From assembly GCA_964457545.1 (NCBI GenBank), contig CAYWEN010000003.1, forward strand, positions 1 through 64,000: a stretch of 64,000 nucleotides of DNA, read 5' to 3'. A program made the translations under genes and the position numbers. This DNA is from JAGGTJ01 sp964457545 (GTDB taxonomy: Bacteria > Desulfobacterota > DSM-4660 > Desulfatiglandales > Desulfatiglandaceae). The notes under the pieces were generated by a model that saw nothing but the letters and a program-made list of their open reading frames with translations, was not told the DNA's origin and made no database searches. Shown in pieces: positions 35,316 through 45,825 of this stretch (positions are counted from its first letter, which is position 1; each line of letters begins with the position of its first letter).

Positions 35316-36164
35316 TTAAGCAAAAAACATAAATACATACAGCACAGGGACAGCAAAAATAAGACCGTCTGTCCTGTCAAGAATTCCTCCGTGTCCTGGA
35401 AGCAAGTTGCCAGAATCTTTTACTCCTGAATTGCGCTTTAGAAGCGATTCCGCCAAATCACCCATCTGTTCCGCCACAGATATGGCAAGAGCAAGGACAA
35501 AGAGATCTGTATCCATTTTGCAGGGAATGAAAAACATGGCAAACACCAGACATGCAGCAAGACTTGATAGAAGCCCTCCAATTGCGCCTTCCCAGGTTTT
35601 ATTGGGGCTTACAATCTTGTGCATCTTATGTCTGCCAAAGATTCTGCCTGTATAAAAGGCACCTGTATCACTTGCAATAACTGTACAGAGCAGAAATAAA
35701 ATCCAGATCTTTCCTTCTGAATGTTGATCTATTGTTATAAGCATGGAAAAGGGAAGACAGGTGTAAATCAGGGCAAGCAGTGTGACTGAAATTTCAGAGG
35801 TGACGTTCTCGCAGGGCGAAGGAGCACAAATAACAGCTATGCTCATAGGTAAAAATGCCCACAGAGCAATAATAACCGGAATAAAATAGATAAGTCTTAG
35901 GTAGACACATGCAAATAACAGGACAGACAGAAAGGCATTGGTCCAGTAAAGAAATTTGTGCTTTTTCAGGAATGTAATCTGGTGAAATTCGTTTAACGCT
36001 GTGAGAGATACTGCAACAATGGTAAGGTAAAATATATATCTTGGTGCAAAACCAATAATATATATCAAAACCGGAAACATTATGATAGCGGTGATCCAGC
36101 GTTTTAGATGTGAGTTCAGTCCCCTGCCGGAGCTTTTTCGTAACTGGTTAGATTGATCTGTCAT
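35316..36164 (-). CDS. cdsA: phosphatidate cytidylyltransferase
   Basis: Makes CDP-diacylglycerol, the precursor used by PssA encoded downstream in this window. I set the start at ATG 36164, four bases after the uppS stop codon, giving 282 residues; the longer upstream frame overlaps uppS. The protein is a multi-pass membrane enzyme with the CdsA signature SDTGAFYTGRIFGRHKM and SPNKTWEGAIGG, then GHGGILDRTDGLIFAVPV near the C-terminus. Confidence 0.93.
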   Translation of the reverse strand: MTDQSNQLRKSSGRGLNSHLKRWITAIIMFPVLIYIIGFAPRYIFYLTIVAVSLTALNEFHQITFLKKHKFLYWTNAFLSVLLFACVYLRLIYFIPVIIALWAFLPMSIAVICAPSPCENVTSEISVTLLALIYTCLPFSMLITIDQHSEGKIWILFLLCTVIASDTGAFYTGRIFGRHKMHKIVSPNKTWEGAIGGLLSSLAACLVFAMFFIPCKMDTDLFVLALAISVAEQMGDLAESLLKRNSGVKDSGNLLPGHGGILDRTDGLIFAVPVLYVFMFFA

Positions 36165-36168
36165 GTTT

Positions 36169-36882
36169 TCAGACCCTGCCAAAGCGCCTTTCTCTTTTTT
36201 GAAATTCTTTAATGGCCATAATAAAATCACTTTTGGTGAAATCAGGCCACAATGTTTTTGTGACAAATATCTCTGTATAGGCCAATTGCCATAATAAAAA
36301 ATTGCTGATTCTGAATTCTCCTCCGGTTCTTATCAGTAAATCAGGATCAGGGATGTCAGAGGTATACAGATATTTTGAGACAAGGTCTTCTGAAATATCC
36401 ATATCGCCTGAATTATGATAAAATCTGTCAATAATTTTTTTTACTGCATCCACTATTTCCTGTCTGCCGCCATAACTTATGGCAAGAGTCAACACCATTT
36501 TATCATTTGACCGGGTTTTTTTGATAGTGTCAAGAAGTATGGTCCTTGCGTCAGAAGGCAGTTTTTCGATTCTTCCAATACAGTTTAGGCGGATGCCCGT
36601 TCTTTGCATCTCATTTAATTCCTTGTGCAGAAAAACAACAAGCAAATTCATCAGGGCGTCTATTTCTGTCTGTGAACGGTTCCAGTTTTCTTCTGAAAAG
36701 GCATAAAGGGTCAAAAATCTTATTTCAAGCTCACGGCATACCTCTACTACCTTTCTCACCGCTTCTGCCCCGGTCTGGTGACCCTTGAATCGTTTCCATC
36801 CTCTGTTTTTGGCCCATCGACCGTTTCCATCCATTATAATTGCAACATGTTCAGGTAGCTTATCAAGGTCAATTGTATGCAT
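36169..36882 (-). CDS. uppS: (di-trans,poly-cis) undecaprenyl diphosphate synthase
   Basis: Condenses isopentenyl units on farnesyl diphosphate to give the cell-wall lipid carrier. The 237-residue protein has HVAIIMDGNGRWAKNRG (catalytic Asp) at about 13-29, GHQTGAEAVRKV, YAFSEENWNR, and the C-terminal PDLLIRTGGEFRISNFLLWQ. It is immediately followed by cdsA. The 1.1-kb gap before it separates it from frr. Confidence 0.95.
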   Translation of the reverse strand: MHTIDLDKLPEHVAIIMDGNGRWAKNRGWKRFKGHQTGAEAVRKVVEVCRELEIRFLTLYAFSEENWNRSQTEIDALMNLLVVFLHKELNEMQRTGIRLNCIGRIEKLPSDARTILLDTIKKTRSNDKMVLTLAISYGGRQEIVDAVKKIIDRFYHNSGDMDISEDLVSKYLYTSDIPDPDLLIRTGGEFRISNFLLWQLAYTEIFVTKTLWPDFTKSDFIMAIKEFQKRERRFGRV

Positions 36883-37996
36883 AATAAATCTGGTTAAATC
36901 TTGCGAGTCACTTGTCTGTCAATTTTCATTATTCCGGAAATTATACCATTGATTGTTTGTTGAAAATGAGAAGTGCCGCCCTGCAAAGATCAATATCGTC
37001 GATTCACATATCAGTTTTCAGTGTGAAGATATCCGGAGAGCAGTCGGTACATAAGGTGATCTCTTCAGATCAGACAGCCTCCAATCCATAACTGGCAACA
37101 CTTTGCAATGTCTGCATCAATTTGCAGCATTCCCTTGCATGAGACTGGAGCACGTCTTCGTGCCCCTGATCTTTTTTGATCTTGTACAAACCTTTTTGTT
37201 TTCGGACAGAAACCTTTCTGTTGCCAAAATTGATTTGTGGATGGGCACTACATAAGTTGTAAAAAAATACCGCTTGCTTATATGGATGGAAAAATCATAC
37301 TGGCTTGCAGCCAGGGAGAGATTGTCCGAAAACAATGATTTTCTTGAAATTATGGTTTGCCATGTCTCCACATATCAGTAGTCAATATTTCTACGATAAT
37401 TTTTTTATGTGATACATAATTTACCATAAGAAGATACAGAACCGTTCCTTGAAACCGGACTGTATTTTTTTATGCCCGCAGATAGCCTGATAACCTGAAT
37501 ATGGCCATACCGGTTTGGGAAGGATCTATGCCAGGACAGCCTCCTGCAACAATGCATATGCACAAGGATGAAAGCAATGCTTCTGAAAGAGTGGCAGCAG
37601 AAATTTTATCAGGGAATAATATCTTTAAAAATCATCAGCCTTGCTGTAAAGGCTGCTTTTTTAGATCATTTAAGATTCAGGGCCACTTGCATGATATGGT
37701 ATTGCCTGTCTGCTGCCTGCCAGGAACAGACAGGCCGGATTGAAATGTTTTAAGGGTTTGTCGTCTGGATTGTTGCCTTTCCTTTTGATGTGTAGTCCTA
37801 TGGGCAGGATGCCTGATCCTGTAAAAAGATGTTATTGATAAAACAAAAAAACACAGTGTCAAGCGGCGGGACTGAACACGTAAAGAAGTAGAAAATTGCA
37901 AAAAGCCATTGGTGAATGTAAACCCTGCATTGACTGAAGCTTTATTTGTGGATGAACGCCCATTATTTTCATGGGTCATTGGCTGAATCTGCAGGG
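36883..37996. other. 1.1-kb gap between frr and uppS
   Basis: No convincing gene. It includes a half copy of the dispersed repeat (37131-37250) and a dyad CCTGTCTG/CAGACAGG (37705-37712, 37727-37734). It also holds a short stretch near 37503 that resembles one near 49353. Genes normally packed together here are spread apart, suggesting accumulation of non-coding insertions. Confidence 0.6.
37131..37250 (+). repeat. dispersed intergenic repeat, right half
   Basis: Contains a GCACG-TCTT-CGTGC hairpin, then GATCTTGTACAAACC and the tail GATTTGTGGATGGGCACT, in the same order as in the copy at 24089-24270. Confidence 0.6.
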
Positions 37997-38554
37997 TTAA
38001 AATTCAAGGATTTCTTTTTCTTTCTCGGCTGTAATATCATTTATCTTTTTGATAAAATCGTCCGTGATTTTCTGTACTTCATCATGGCTTTTGTGAAAAT
38101 CATCTTCTGAAATTTCTTTGTTGTTTTTTAGTTCCTTAAACATATCATTGGCATCACGCCTGTGGTTTCTTATAGAAATCTTTGCTTCTTCAGCTATTTT
38201 TTTTGCAACTTTTAACAGGTCCTTACGTCTTTCCTCTGTCAGAGGGGGCACAGACAGTCTGATGATTTTGCCATCATTCATGGGAGTCAATCCCAAATCT
38301 GATTTCAGAATGCTTTTCTCAATTTCGCCAAGAATAGATTGATCCCACGGCTGAATCATTATAAGGCGGCTTTCAGGTACTGATATGGATGCCACCTGAT
38401 CAAGAGGCATTAGGGTTTCATAGCAGTTTACCTTTATTCCGTCCAGCAAATTTGCAGAAGCCCTTCCGGTCCTTATCCTGCCAAATTCCCTTTTAAGCGC
38501 TTCAATGCTTTTGGTCATGTTTTCCCGTAATTCAGAAAGTATTTGCTCTTTCAT
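37997..38554 (-). CDS. frr: ribosome recycling factor
   Basis: Splits post-termination ribosomes together with EF-G. The 185-residue protein has the standard three-helix plus small-domain layout: [22 protein letters not shown] at the start, VYE-type loop replaced by [20 protein letters not shown], and [20 protein letters not shown]. Length is normal. pyrH, which usually precedes it, is absent; only 366 bp separate it from tsf. Confidence 0.95.
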   Translation of the reverse strand: MKEQILSELRENMTKSIEALKREFGRIRTGRASANLLDGIKVNCYETLMPLDQVASISVPESRLIMIQPWDQSILGEIEKSILKSDLGLTPMNDGKIIRLSVPPLTEERRKDLLKVAKKIAEEAKISIRNHRRDANDMFKELKNNKEISEDDFHKSHDEVQKITDDFIKKINDITAEKEKEILEF

Positions 38555-38608
38555 GATCTATCCTCAACTGCGATTTTGTTTAAATACAGTAAGATTCTGC
38601 GTATGCAA

Positions 38609-38746
38609 ATTGGTGCCCATCGAGAAACAGATTACGGTTGCTGTTTTGTTTCCACCCATAAATGAGAATTTTTGTGCAAGGACAGGGAATCCCGCGTGAA
38701 TTGTACGCCGGTATTGTGCAAAAAGGCCATTTATGGATAGAAACAG
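38609..38746 (-). repeat. dispersed intergenic repeat with clear inverted arms
   Basis: Read leftwards: TTTCTATCCATAAATGGCC, TTTTTGCACAATACC, CGGGATTCCCTGTCC. The complementary-looking arm TTTGTGCAA...CATTTATGGG (seen on the plus strand at 38647-38679) follows, then the tail ATCTGTTTCTCGATGGGCAC. The two CATAAATG arms face each other, so this copy is a whole palindromic unit. It lies in the place where pyrH would be expected. Confidence 0.72.
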
Positions 38747-38921
38747 GTTATAGACAACTCTGTGTGTTTAGTACGCCGGAATGACAAGAGGTAATAACTG
38801 TAGATGGATTTTTACAAAGCTGTCATTTTGTGAAGGGATGTTCTCCCTGTGAATCCTGTTTTAATTTTTGCAAGGTGGTCAGATAGCCGAACCTGTAAAA
38901 ACAATGATCTGCAAAATTGTT

Positions 38922-39515
38922 TTATTCTCCTAACTGATAACGGACAAAACGTCTTATCTCTATTTTTTCCCCTGTCTTGGCTATCATTTCATTAAGCAGG
39001 TCATGAACAGTAATGTCAGGGTTTTTTACAAAGGGTTGTTCAAGCAGACACACTTCAGAAAAAAATTTTTTCAGTTTTCCTTCAACGATCTTTTCAAGAA
39101 TTTTTTCTGGTTTACCTGATTCTTTTGCCTGAGTAAGATAAATATCTTTTTCTTTTGCTATTACATCTGCCGGAACTCCTTCCTGGTCAATGGCAATGGG
39201 ATTGGATGCCGCTATATGCATTGCAACATCTTTTGCAAAGGTGGCGAAATCATCTGTTTTGGCAGTAAAGTCTGTCTCACAGTTGATTTCAACCAGCACT
39301 CCCAGCTTTCCTCCTGCATGTATATATGATTCTATCCGTCCTTCAGAAACGGCTCTCCCTCCTCGTTTCATAGCGGTTGCAATACCCTTTTTTCTTAGAT
39401 ATTCTACGGCCTTGTCTATGTTGCCGTTGCATTCTTTAAGGGCCTTTTTGCAATCCATGATTCCAACACCGGTTTTGCCTCTTAACTCTTTAATTAATGT
39501 AGTAGAAATGTCCAT
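38922..39515 (-). CDS. tsf: elongation factor Ts
   Basis: Nucleotide exchange factor for EF-Tu. The 197-residue form is the short type (one core subdomain) found in Thermus and various anaerobes, shorter than the 283 residues of E. coli. Diagnostic segments are LRGKTGVGIMDCKKAL at the N-terminus, the EF-Tu-contacting ETDFTAKTDDF near 80, and a C-terminal IEIRRFVRYQLGE. It follows rpsB after 268 bp containing a hairpin. Confidence 0.95.
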   Translation of the reverse strand: MDISTTLIKELRGKTGVGIMDCKKALKECNGNIDKAVEYLRKKGIATAMKRGGRAVSEGRIESYIHAGGKLGVLVEINCETDFTAKTDDFATFAKDVAMHIAASNPIAIDQEGVPADVIAKEKDIYLTQAKESGKPEKILEKIVEGKLKKFFSEVCLLEQPFVKNPDITVHDLLNEMIAKTGEKIEIRRFVRYQLGE

Positions 39516-39734
39516 TCAACAGAATCCTCCAAAGATTAGTGCGTGCCCGTCCACATATGATTTCGTGGCACAGCGGAATTTTTTGATTTTTTTATCCGTT
39601 AAGTGCTTGCCTTCGCTGTCTTGCAGCAAGTTTCATCCTCGGAAACGGGATGCTGGCTTATATCAGGTAGTTGTCCTGTAGTTACAGTGATATGTTTTGC
39701 AAGCCCTGTGAAAAATTGCCATTACAGCAAGACG

Positions 39735-39774
39735 TCATACATTGACAGTCCCTAAGGAACCAGCCAATGTATGA
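39735..39774 (-). promoter_or_regulatory. hairpin between rpsB and tsf
   Basis: TCATACATTG and CAATGTATGA form a 10-bp stem directly after the rpsB stop codon, with a partly paired interior (GGTTCC/GGGACT region). There is no T-tract on the leftward strand. It may attenuate or process the transcript between rpsB and tsf rather than end it. Confidence 0.5.
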
Positions 39775-39783
39775 TGCAGAAAA

Positions 39784-40629
39784 TCATTTTTGTTCAATAA
39801 CGGCCTCATCCTTTTGTTCCTTTGGAATCACAATTACTTCCGGACCTTTTTCATCTCCTTTATGTTTTTTTTCATCCTCGGTTTTGGCCTGTTCTTCTTC
39901 CTGTTCTTTTTTGCGCAATTCTGCCTCAAGTTTTAGGCGTTCTTCTGCTCGTTCATGACCTTCTACGCACGCATCTGCAATTTTTGAAGAGATCAGCCTG
40001 ATTGCCCTTATGGCATCGTCATTGCCCGGAATTACAAAATCAACATCGTCAGGATCACAGTTGGAATCTACTATGGCAATAACAGGTATTTTCAATTTTC
40101 TGGCTTCTTTGACCGCTATTTTCTCTTTTTTGGGGTCAACGATAAAAACAGCGCCAGGCAGGCTGTCCATATTTTTAAAACCACCCAGATTTTTTTCAAG
40201 TTTTATTCTTTCTTTTTCAAGCTTCAGGGCCTCTTTTTTGGTATAGCGGTTTATAGATCCATCTGCCTGCATTGCCTCCAATTCTTTCAGACGTGTAATA
40301 CTTTTCTTGATGGTCTGAAAATTGGTCAACGTCCCTCCCAGCCAGCGATTGACTACATAAAACATGCCACAGCGTTCACTTTCTTCTATTATCGAGTCAT
40401 GTGCCTGTTTTTTAGTGCCTACAAACAGCACTGAATATCCGTCAGCCACTATTTTGGAGGTGAAATCATAGGCAATCTTGAACAGTCTTACCGTTTTTTG
40501 AAGATCAATAATATGTATTCCATTACGGGCCCCAAAGATATACGGTTTCATCTTGGGATTCCATCGTCTTGTCTGATGACCGAAATGCACGCCTGCTTCC
40601 AAAAGTTGTTTCATGGTTATTACTGCCAT
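39784..40629 (-). CDS. rpsB: 30S ribosomal protein S2
   Basis: The start at ATG 40629 has AGGAG seven to eight bases upstream and gives 281 residues. The N-terminus [20 protein letters not shown] and [20 protein letters not shown] are classic S2, as are [15 protein letters not shown] and [16 protein letters not shown]. The last about 50 residues form a highly charged K/E-rich tail beyond the normal S2 end. The long leader upstream contains two tandem hairpins that may control expression. Confidence 0.96.
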   Translation of the reverse strand: MAVITMKQLLEAGVHFGHQTRRWNPKMKPYIFGARNGIHIIDLQKTVRLFKIAYDFTSKIVADGYSVLFVGTKKQAHDSIIEESERCGMFYVVNRWLGGTLTNFQTIKKSITRLKELEAMQADGSINRYTKKEALKLEKERIKLEKNLGGFKNMDSLPGAVFIVDPKKEKIAVKEARKLKIPVIAIVDSNCDPDDVDFVIPGNDDAIRAIRLISSKIADACVEGHERAEERLKLEAELRKKEQEEEQAKTEDEKKHKGDEKGPEVIVIPKEQKDEAVIEQK

Positions 40630-40715
40630 TTTTCTCCTTTCTCCCCGGCCATGGCGGCCTGTTTGCATGGGTTGTTCCTTGGTTCAGGCCATCGTTCTTT
40701 GTACACCTGAAATGA

Positions 40716-40746
40716 GGATGGTCAAGCGGATACATCCTGACCATCC
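40716..40746 (-). promoter_or_regulatory. rpsB leader hairpin, proximal
   Basis: GGATGGTCA (40716-40724) and TGACCATCC (40738-40746) form a perfect 9-bp stem with a 13-nt loop, 87 bp upstream of the rpsB start. No T-run follows. It lies immediately beside a second, longer stem, in the position of an autoregulatory leader. Confidence 0.55.
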
Positions 40747-40749
40747 CTG

Positions 40750-40796
40750 CAAATGGAAACACGTACGGTCATAACGGTTTGACGTGTTTTCATTTG
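40750..40796 (-). promoter_or_regulatory. rpsB leader hairpin, distal
   Basis: CAAATGGAAACACGT (40750-40764) is complementary to ACGTGTTTTCATTTG (40782-40796) in 14 of 15 positions, with a 17-nt loop. It begins three bases from the proximal stem, so the two would stack as tandem elements in an rpsB leader RNA. Whether it is transcribed depends on the promoter position, which I could not fix. Confidence 0.55.
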
Positions 40797-41170
40797 TCAG
40801 GCACCTATGCATAAAACAGCAAAACCTTTTGTCGGGTTTTGAGGTTTTGCCAACCTGAACCTGCGATTTGGTTTGCATGGTTTACAAACTTGTAATCAGG
40901 GTATGAATTTCTTTCTGGTTGTTTTATCCTTGTAAAGGCAGTCATGCCGGTTATGATGATACTGTCAAAGGCAAATACGGCCGATTTGCATAACTTCATG
41001 CCAGCCTGTGGACAGCACTGTTGGTTTTTTCTGTACAGCAACCCAACAATGATTTTTAATCCACCTGATCATGTATCCCAGTCTGAAATTCAAACTTGTT
41101 TATTTAACATTGAAACAGAGGCTTTGCAAGCAAAAACTGTTGTTCTTTTTAAAGCTGGAGGTCTTTATAT

Positions 41171-42340
41171 ATGGAAAAAAGCTGGAAACTACTTGCAGTC
41201 AGACAACGCCTTGACAAAATGGAACAGGAGCGATTTTCTCAATGGGCCTGTCTCAGCAGAGAGGCAATACGTGAAAAAGAAGAAAAATCAGTCGAATATG
41301 GTCACAGACAAAATTTTTCTGTAGACACTGACCGTATCCTTCATTCACTTGCCTTCTCACGTTATATTGACAAGACTCAGGTCTTTTTTCTAATTGAGAA
41401 TGATCATATAACACACCGTGTTCTGCATGTTCAACTGGTTTCCAAAATTGCAAGAACTCTTGGCCGTATTTTAAGGCTGAACGAGGATTTGATCGAGGCC
41501 ATAGCCTTGGGCCACGATATTGGACATACACCTTTTGGTCATGATGGAGAAAAATTCCTTTCCATGCAGTGCAGGGCGCATGGTATTCAAAACTTTTTGC
41601 ACAACGTACAAAGTGTGAGATTTTTGCAGAAGATCGAAAAAAAGGGAGCGGGTTTGAATCTGAGCCTGCAGACTCTGGATGGAATACTGTGTCATGACGG
41701 AGAGCTGCACTGCGAAAAACTGAATCCGGAAAAGAATAAGACCTTTGAAACTCTTAGAAAAGAGATAAGGAAAAAGAAGGCTGATCCCTCTGTTGATCTT
41801 TTACCTATGACCATGGAGGGATGTATAGTAAGGATGGCCGACACAATCAGTTACATTGGTAAAGACATTGAGGATGCAATTAGGCTTGGATTGATAACAA
41901 GAAATGATCTTCCGGATGATTGCACAAAAATCCTTGGCAAGACAAACGGAACAATAGTGTACACCCTTGTGGAAGATCTGGCATTTAACAGTATGGACAA
42001 GCCCTGCGTGAGTTTCAGCAGGGAAGTTGGTTTGGCATTGAAAAAGCTGAAACAGTTTAATGAAAAAAACATATATAACAATCCTCGCATAAAAGATCAG
42101 AATCCAAAGATAATGCTCATGTTTGAACTTTTGTTCAACAGATATATGAAGGCCCTTGAAACAGGAGACAAAACATCTGCCATCTATTCAGGTTTTTTAA
42201 ATGGTATGTCAGAAAAATATAAAGAAACCACACCGTTGCCATGTATTGTGCGTGATTTTATAGCAGGAATGACGGACAAATATTTTTTAAACCAGTGTAA
42301 AACAAACCTGTTTCCAAATAAAATCATCCTGTCTTCCTGA
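41171..42340 (+). CDS. dGTPase-like HD-domain deoxynucleoside triphosphohydrolase
   Basis: A 389-residue HD-domain enzyme of the dGTPase family, which cleaves dNTPs to deoxynucleoside and triphosphate. The metal-binding motif is spread as THRVLHV, then ALGHDIGHTPFGHDGE (H..HD) near 115, and MADTISYIGKDIEDA near 225 for the distal aspartate. The N-terminus RILHSLAFSRYIDKTQVF matches the family. It is divergent from rpsB, with a 540-bp shared upstream region. ATG 41171 is preceded by GGAGG at 41157-41161. Confidence 0.87.
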   Translation: MEKSWKLLAVRQRLDKMEQERFSQWACLSREAIREKEEKSVEYGHRQNFSVDTDRILHSLAFSRYIDKTQVFFLIENDHITHRVLHVQLVSKIARTLGRILRLNEDLIEAIALGHDIGHTPFGHDGEKFLSMQCRAHGIQNFLHNVQSVRFLQKIEKKGAGLNLSLQTLDGILCHDGELHCEKLNPEKNKTFETLRKEIRKKKADPSVDLLPMTMEGCIVRMADTISYIGKDIEDAIRLGLITRNDLPDDCTKILGKTNGTIVYTLVEDLAFNSMDKPCVSFSREVGLALKKLKQFNEKNIYNNPRIKDQNPKIMLMFELLFNRYMKALETGDKTSAIYSGFLNGMSEKYKETTPLPCIVRDFIAGMTDKYFLNQCKTNLFPNKIILSS

Positions 42341-42344
42341 CCGG

Positions 42345-42380
42345 TTTTCATCCATAAATGGTCTTGATATTGCAAAAAGA
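42345..42380 (+). repeat. dispersed intergenic repeat, partial
   Basis: TTTTCATCCATAAATGG followed by a diverged TTGCAAAAAG; only the left arm is clear. Confidence 0.45.
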
Positions 42381-42557
42381 GATTGTGTACTGTCGGGTTG
42401 TTTTCCCTGTTTGTGTGTGAAGATATCTTTTCTGAAACAGGTTTGTGAAGACCCGGTTTATACAGACAGTATGGATGGAATTTGTATGATAGTATCAATA
42501 ATAATCACAAACAGTTCGGAATTCAGGATGTAGTATAAAACCACAATGGAGCGAGAT

Positions 42558-43985
42558 ATGTTAAACAAAACAAAGGTCATTGCAACTATTGGTCCGGTAT
42601 CAAAGAGCAAGAGCATGCTGAGGAAACTCATTACAGTTGGCATGAATGTGGCGAGAATAAATTTTTCTCATGGCGACTATGAAGAACACAGGAATGTGAT
42701 TATGACAATACGTGAACTGTCAAAGGAAATGAACAGGCCTGTGGGTATACTTGTTGATCTTCAGGGTCCCAAAATAAGGACATCCACACTGAAAGATGGC
42801 AAACCTGTCCTGCTAAGAAAAAATGAGATTATAAAAATAACTGCAAGAGAGGTTGAAGGGACTGAAAAACTTATAGGGACAACCTATAAAAATTTGGTAA
42901 AGGACGTGAAGGAAAAAGACAAGATCCTTATTGATGATGGCCTGATTGAACTCAGGGTTCTATCCAAGGACAAGGATACTGTTACATGCAAGATTATTCA
43001 CGGAGGGCTTTTGAAAGAACATAAAGGTATAAATCTGCCCGGGGTCAAGGTTTCGGCGTCTTCTCTGACAGAGAAGGATAAAAAGGATCTTTTGTTTGGA
43101 CTTGAACTGGGAGTGGATTTTTTTGCGCTTTCCTTTGTCAGGACAGCCAAAGATATACGAACCATCAAAGCAATAATAGCAAAGGAATCACCTCACAACG
43201 TTCCTGTTATTGCCAAAATAGAAAAACCGGAGGCAGTAACTAATCTGGATCAGATTTTGGAGATTGCAGATGGACTGATGGTGGCACGCGGTGATCTTGG
43301 AGTTGAACTTAGGCCGGAGTTGGTTCCTGCCATCCAGAAAGAGATTATCAGCAAGAGTGTTTTTGCGAACAAACCTGTAATAACAGCAACTCAAATGCTT
43401 GAGACCATGACTGAGAATCCCATTCCGACAAGGGCTGAGGCATCTGATGTGGCCAACGCCATTTATGATGGCACGGATGCGGTTATGTTGTCCGGAGAAA
43501 CTGCCGTTGGAAAGTATCCTGTCAAGGCTGTCCGTATGATGGTAAAGATTGCTTCAGAGACGGAAAAGTCACCTTTTATGAGATACAATATCCAGTACGA
43601 CAAGGATCCTCATTATCTTGTTCCTCATGCAATAGCACAGTCTGCAGTCAATTCCCTTCATGAAGTGGGAGCAAAGGCAATCCTTGCCTTTTCTGTTTCA
43701 GGAAGTACTTCAAAACTGATTTCAAAACAACGTCCGTCAGCTTTCATATACAGCTTTTCTCCTTCAGAACGGATATATAATAGGCTTTCCATGGTGTGGG
43801 GTGTGTGTCCTTTTCTTATTCCACCCATAGATGATGCAAAAGGGATCATTATGGCGGGAGAAAAAATTGTTATTGATAGAAAAGCTGTCAAGGATAATGA
43901 TCTTGTTATAATAGTAACGGGCCTGGCTCTCAGGCAGGGGTCCACAAATATTGTAAAAATCCACAGAATAGGCCATTTTGACTAA
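42558..43985 (+). CDS. pyk: pyruvate kinase
   Basis: Catalyses the last step of glycolysis (PEP + ADP to pyruvate + ATP). GGAG at 42548 favours ATG 42558 (475 residues) over ATG 42546. The order is the beta-barrel start NKTKVIATIGPVSKS, RINFSHGDYEEH, VDLQGPKIRT, then IAKIEKPEAVTNLDQIL and MVARGDLGVEL. The active-site motif ITATQMLETMTENPIPTRAE is followed by a C-terminal regulatory domain. It is followed by pgi on the same strand, so two glycolytic genes are clustered. Confidence 0.96.
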   Translation: MLNKTKVIATIGPVSKSKSMLRKLITVGMNVARINFSHGDYEEHRNVIMTIRELSKEMNRPVGILVDLQGPKIRTSTLKDGKPVLLRKNEIIKITAREVEGTEKLIGTTYKNLVKDVKEKDKILIDDGLIELRVLSKDKDTVTCKIIHGGLLKEHKGINLPGVKVSASSLTEKDKKDLLFGLELGVDFFALSFVRTAKDIRTIKAIIAKESPHNVPVIAKIEKPEAVTNLDQILEIADGLMVARGDLGVELRPELVPAIQKEIISKSVFANKPVITATQMLETMTENPIPTRAEASDVANAIYDGTDAVMLSGETAVGKYPVKAVRMMVKIASETEKSPFMRYNIQYDKDPHYLVPHAIAQSAVNSLHEVGAKAILAFSVSGSTSKLISKQRPSAFIYSFSPSERIYNRLSMVWGVCPFLIPPIDDAKGIIMAGEKIVIDRKAVKDNDLVIIVTGLALRQGSTNIVKIHRIGHFD

Positions 43986-44095
43986 TCAGTGTCCGCTCAT
44001 GCATGGGTCACCTCAATCTTTTTGGTTTGCCTTGCCTGTTTGATTCCGGGCAGACATCTCGTTTATGAATAGGAACTGTTTATTCGGAGATTAAA

Positions 44096-45742
44096 ATGAA
44101 ACTTACTGAATCAAAAGAGTGGAAAGCTCTTCAATTTCATTTTGAAGAGATGAAAGATGTGCATATCAAAGACCTGTTTGCAGATGATCCGGAAAGGGCA
44201 GGCAGGTTTACAGTGGAAGATATGGGGCTGTATGTAGATTATTCCAAGCACCGTATAACACAAAAGACAATGGCTCTGCTTGTAAAACTGGCAGAGGCTT
44301 CAAATCTTAGAGGGGCTATAACAGATATGTTTGCAGGAAAAAAGATTAATATAACAGAAGATCGTCCTGTTTTGCATATAGCTCTGAGAAACCGTTCCAA
44401 CACACCTGTATATGTTGACGGAAAGGATGTTATGCCCGGTGTTAATGCAGTGCTTGAAAAGATGAAATCCTTTTCTGATGATATTCGTACAGGGAAAAGG
44501 AGGGGCTTTTCAGGCAAGAAAATAAAACATGTAATAAACATAGGCATTGGAGGCTCTGACCTCGGACCATCCTTTGTGTGCGATGCCCTTAAATATTATT
44601 CGGACAGGGATATTAGCACATCTTTTGTATCCAATGTTGATCCGACACATATTACTGAAACACTTGGAGGAAAATCTCCTGATGAGACACTGTTTATAAT
44701 TGCATCCAAGACCTTTACGACACAGGAAACAATGACAAATGCCAATACCGCCAGAAAATGGCTGATTGAGCATACAGGAGAGGAAAAATCGGTTGCATAC
44801 CACTTTGTGGCTGTTTCAACCAGCAAGGAAAGGGTCAAGAATTTTGGGATAGATCCGGCCAACATGTTTGAGTTTTGGGACTGGGTTGGAGGGAGATATT
44901 CCCTGACATCTGCCATAGGATTGTCAATCATGATTTCCATCGGGCCTGACAACTTTTACGAGATGCTCGATGGTTTTCATGCAATGGACTGCCATTTCAA
45001 GGATACCCCTTTTGAAAAAAACATCCCTGTCTTATTGGCCCTTATAGGGATATGGTACAATAATTTTTTTGGGACAGAAACATATGCAATCCTTCCCTAT
45101 GATCAGTATCTGAACAGGTTTCGTGCCTATCTTCAGCAGGCAGATATGGAAAGCAATGGAAAATCTGTTGACATGCAGGGTCAAAAAATAACCTATCAGA
45201 CAGGACCTGTGATCTGGGGAGAACCTGGGACAAACGGCCAGCATGCATTTTACCAGTTGATACACCAGGGGACAAAACTTGTTCCTGCTGATTTTATCGG
45301 TTTTGCAACTTCTCTTAATCCCGAGGGGGATCACCATGCCAAGCTTATTTCAAACCTGTTTGCACAGACAGAGGCTTTGGCTTTTGGAAAAGATGAAAAA
45401 GAGGTAAGGGCAGAAGGTACTGAGCACAGATTGATTCCATTTAAGGTGTTTGAAGGAAACCGCCCGACCACCACAATTATGGCGGAGAGACTTACTCCTG
45501 CCATACTTGGCAAACTTGTTGCCATGTATGAACACAAGATATTTACTCAGGGAGTTATCTGGAATATTAACTCCTTTGATCAATGGGGGGTTGAACTTGG
45601 CAAGGCCCTGGCAAACAGGATATTGCCTGAACTGACGTCAGACAAAGAGATGTCTGCGCATGATTCTTCAACCACAAATCTGATAAGATATTACAGAAGA
45701 TTTGCCAGGAGAAACGGGAAATCACTGTCCGGGGCAAGATAG
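44096..45742 (+). CDS. pgi: glucose-6-phosphate isomerase
   Basis: Interconverts glucose-6-phosphate and fructose-6-phosphate. The 548-residue enzyme carries both family signatures: [14 protein letters not shown] near 265 and [18 protein letters not shown] near 490. The SIS-domain phosphate loop [14 protein letters not shown] and the catalytic region [17 protein letters not shown] are also present. It is typical of the long proteobacterial form. Confidence 0.96.
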   Translation: MKLTESKEWKALQFHFEEMKDVHIKDLFADDPERAGRFTVEDMGLYVDYSKHRITQKTMALLVKLAEASNLRGAITDMFAGKKINITEDRPVLHIALRNRSNTPVYVDGKDVMPGVNAVLEKMKSFSDDIRTGKRRGFSGKKIKHVINIGIGGSDLGPSFVCDALKYYSDRDISTSFVSNVDPTHITETLGGKSPDETLFIIASKTFTTQETMTNANTARKWLIEHTGEEKSVAYHFVAVSTSKERVKNFGIDPANMFEFWDWVGGRYSLTSAIGLSIMISIGPDNFYEMLDGFHAMDCHFKDTPFEKNIPVLLALIGIWYNNFFGTETYAILPYDQYLNRFRAYLQQADMESNGKSVDMQGQKITYQTGPVIWGEPGTNGQHAFYQLIHQGTKLVPADFIGFATSLNPEGDHHAKLISNLFAQTEALAFGKDEKEVRAEGTEHRLIPFKVFEGNRPTTTIMAERLTPAILGKLVAMYEHKIFTQGVIWNINSFDQWGVELGKALANRILPELTSDKEMSAHDSSTTNLIRYYRRFARRNGKSLSGAR

Positions 45743-45825
45743 TCCCGGATTATGCAGTCAAGGTCAAGGAAAAATGAATTTGAGTTCTTCTTCAGGAGGT
45801 ATGCTGCCTGGTTCAGATTTTACAG

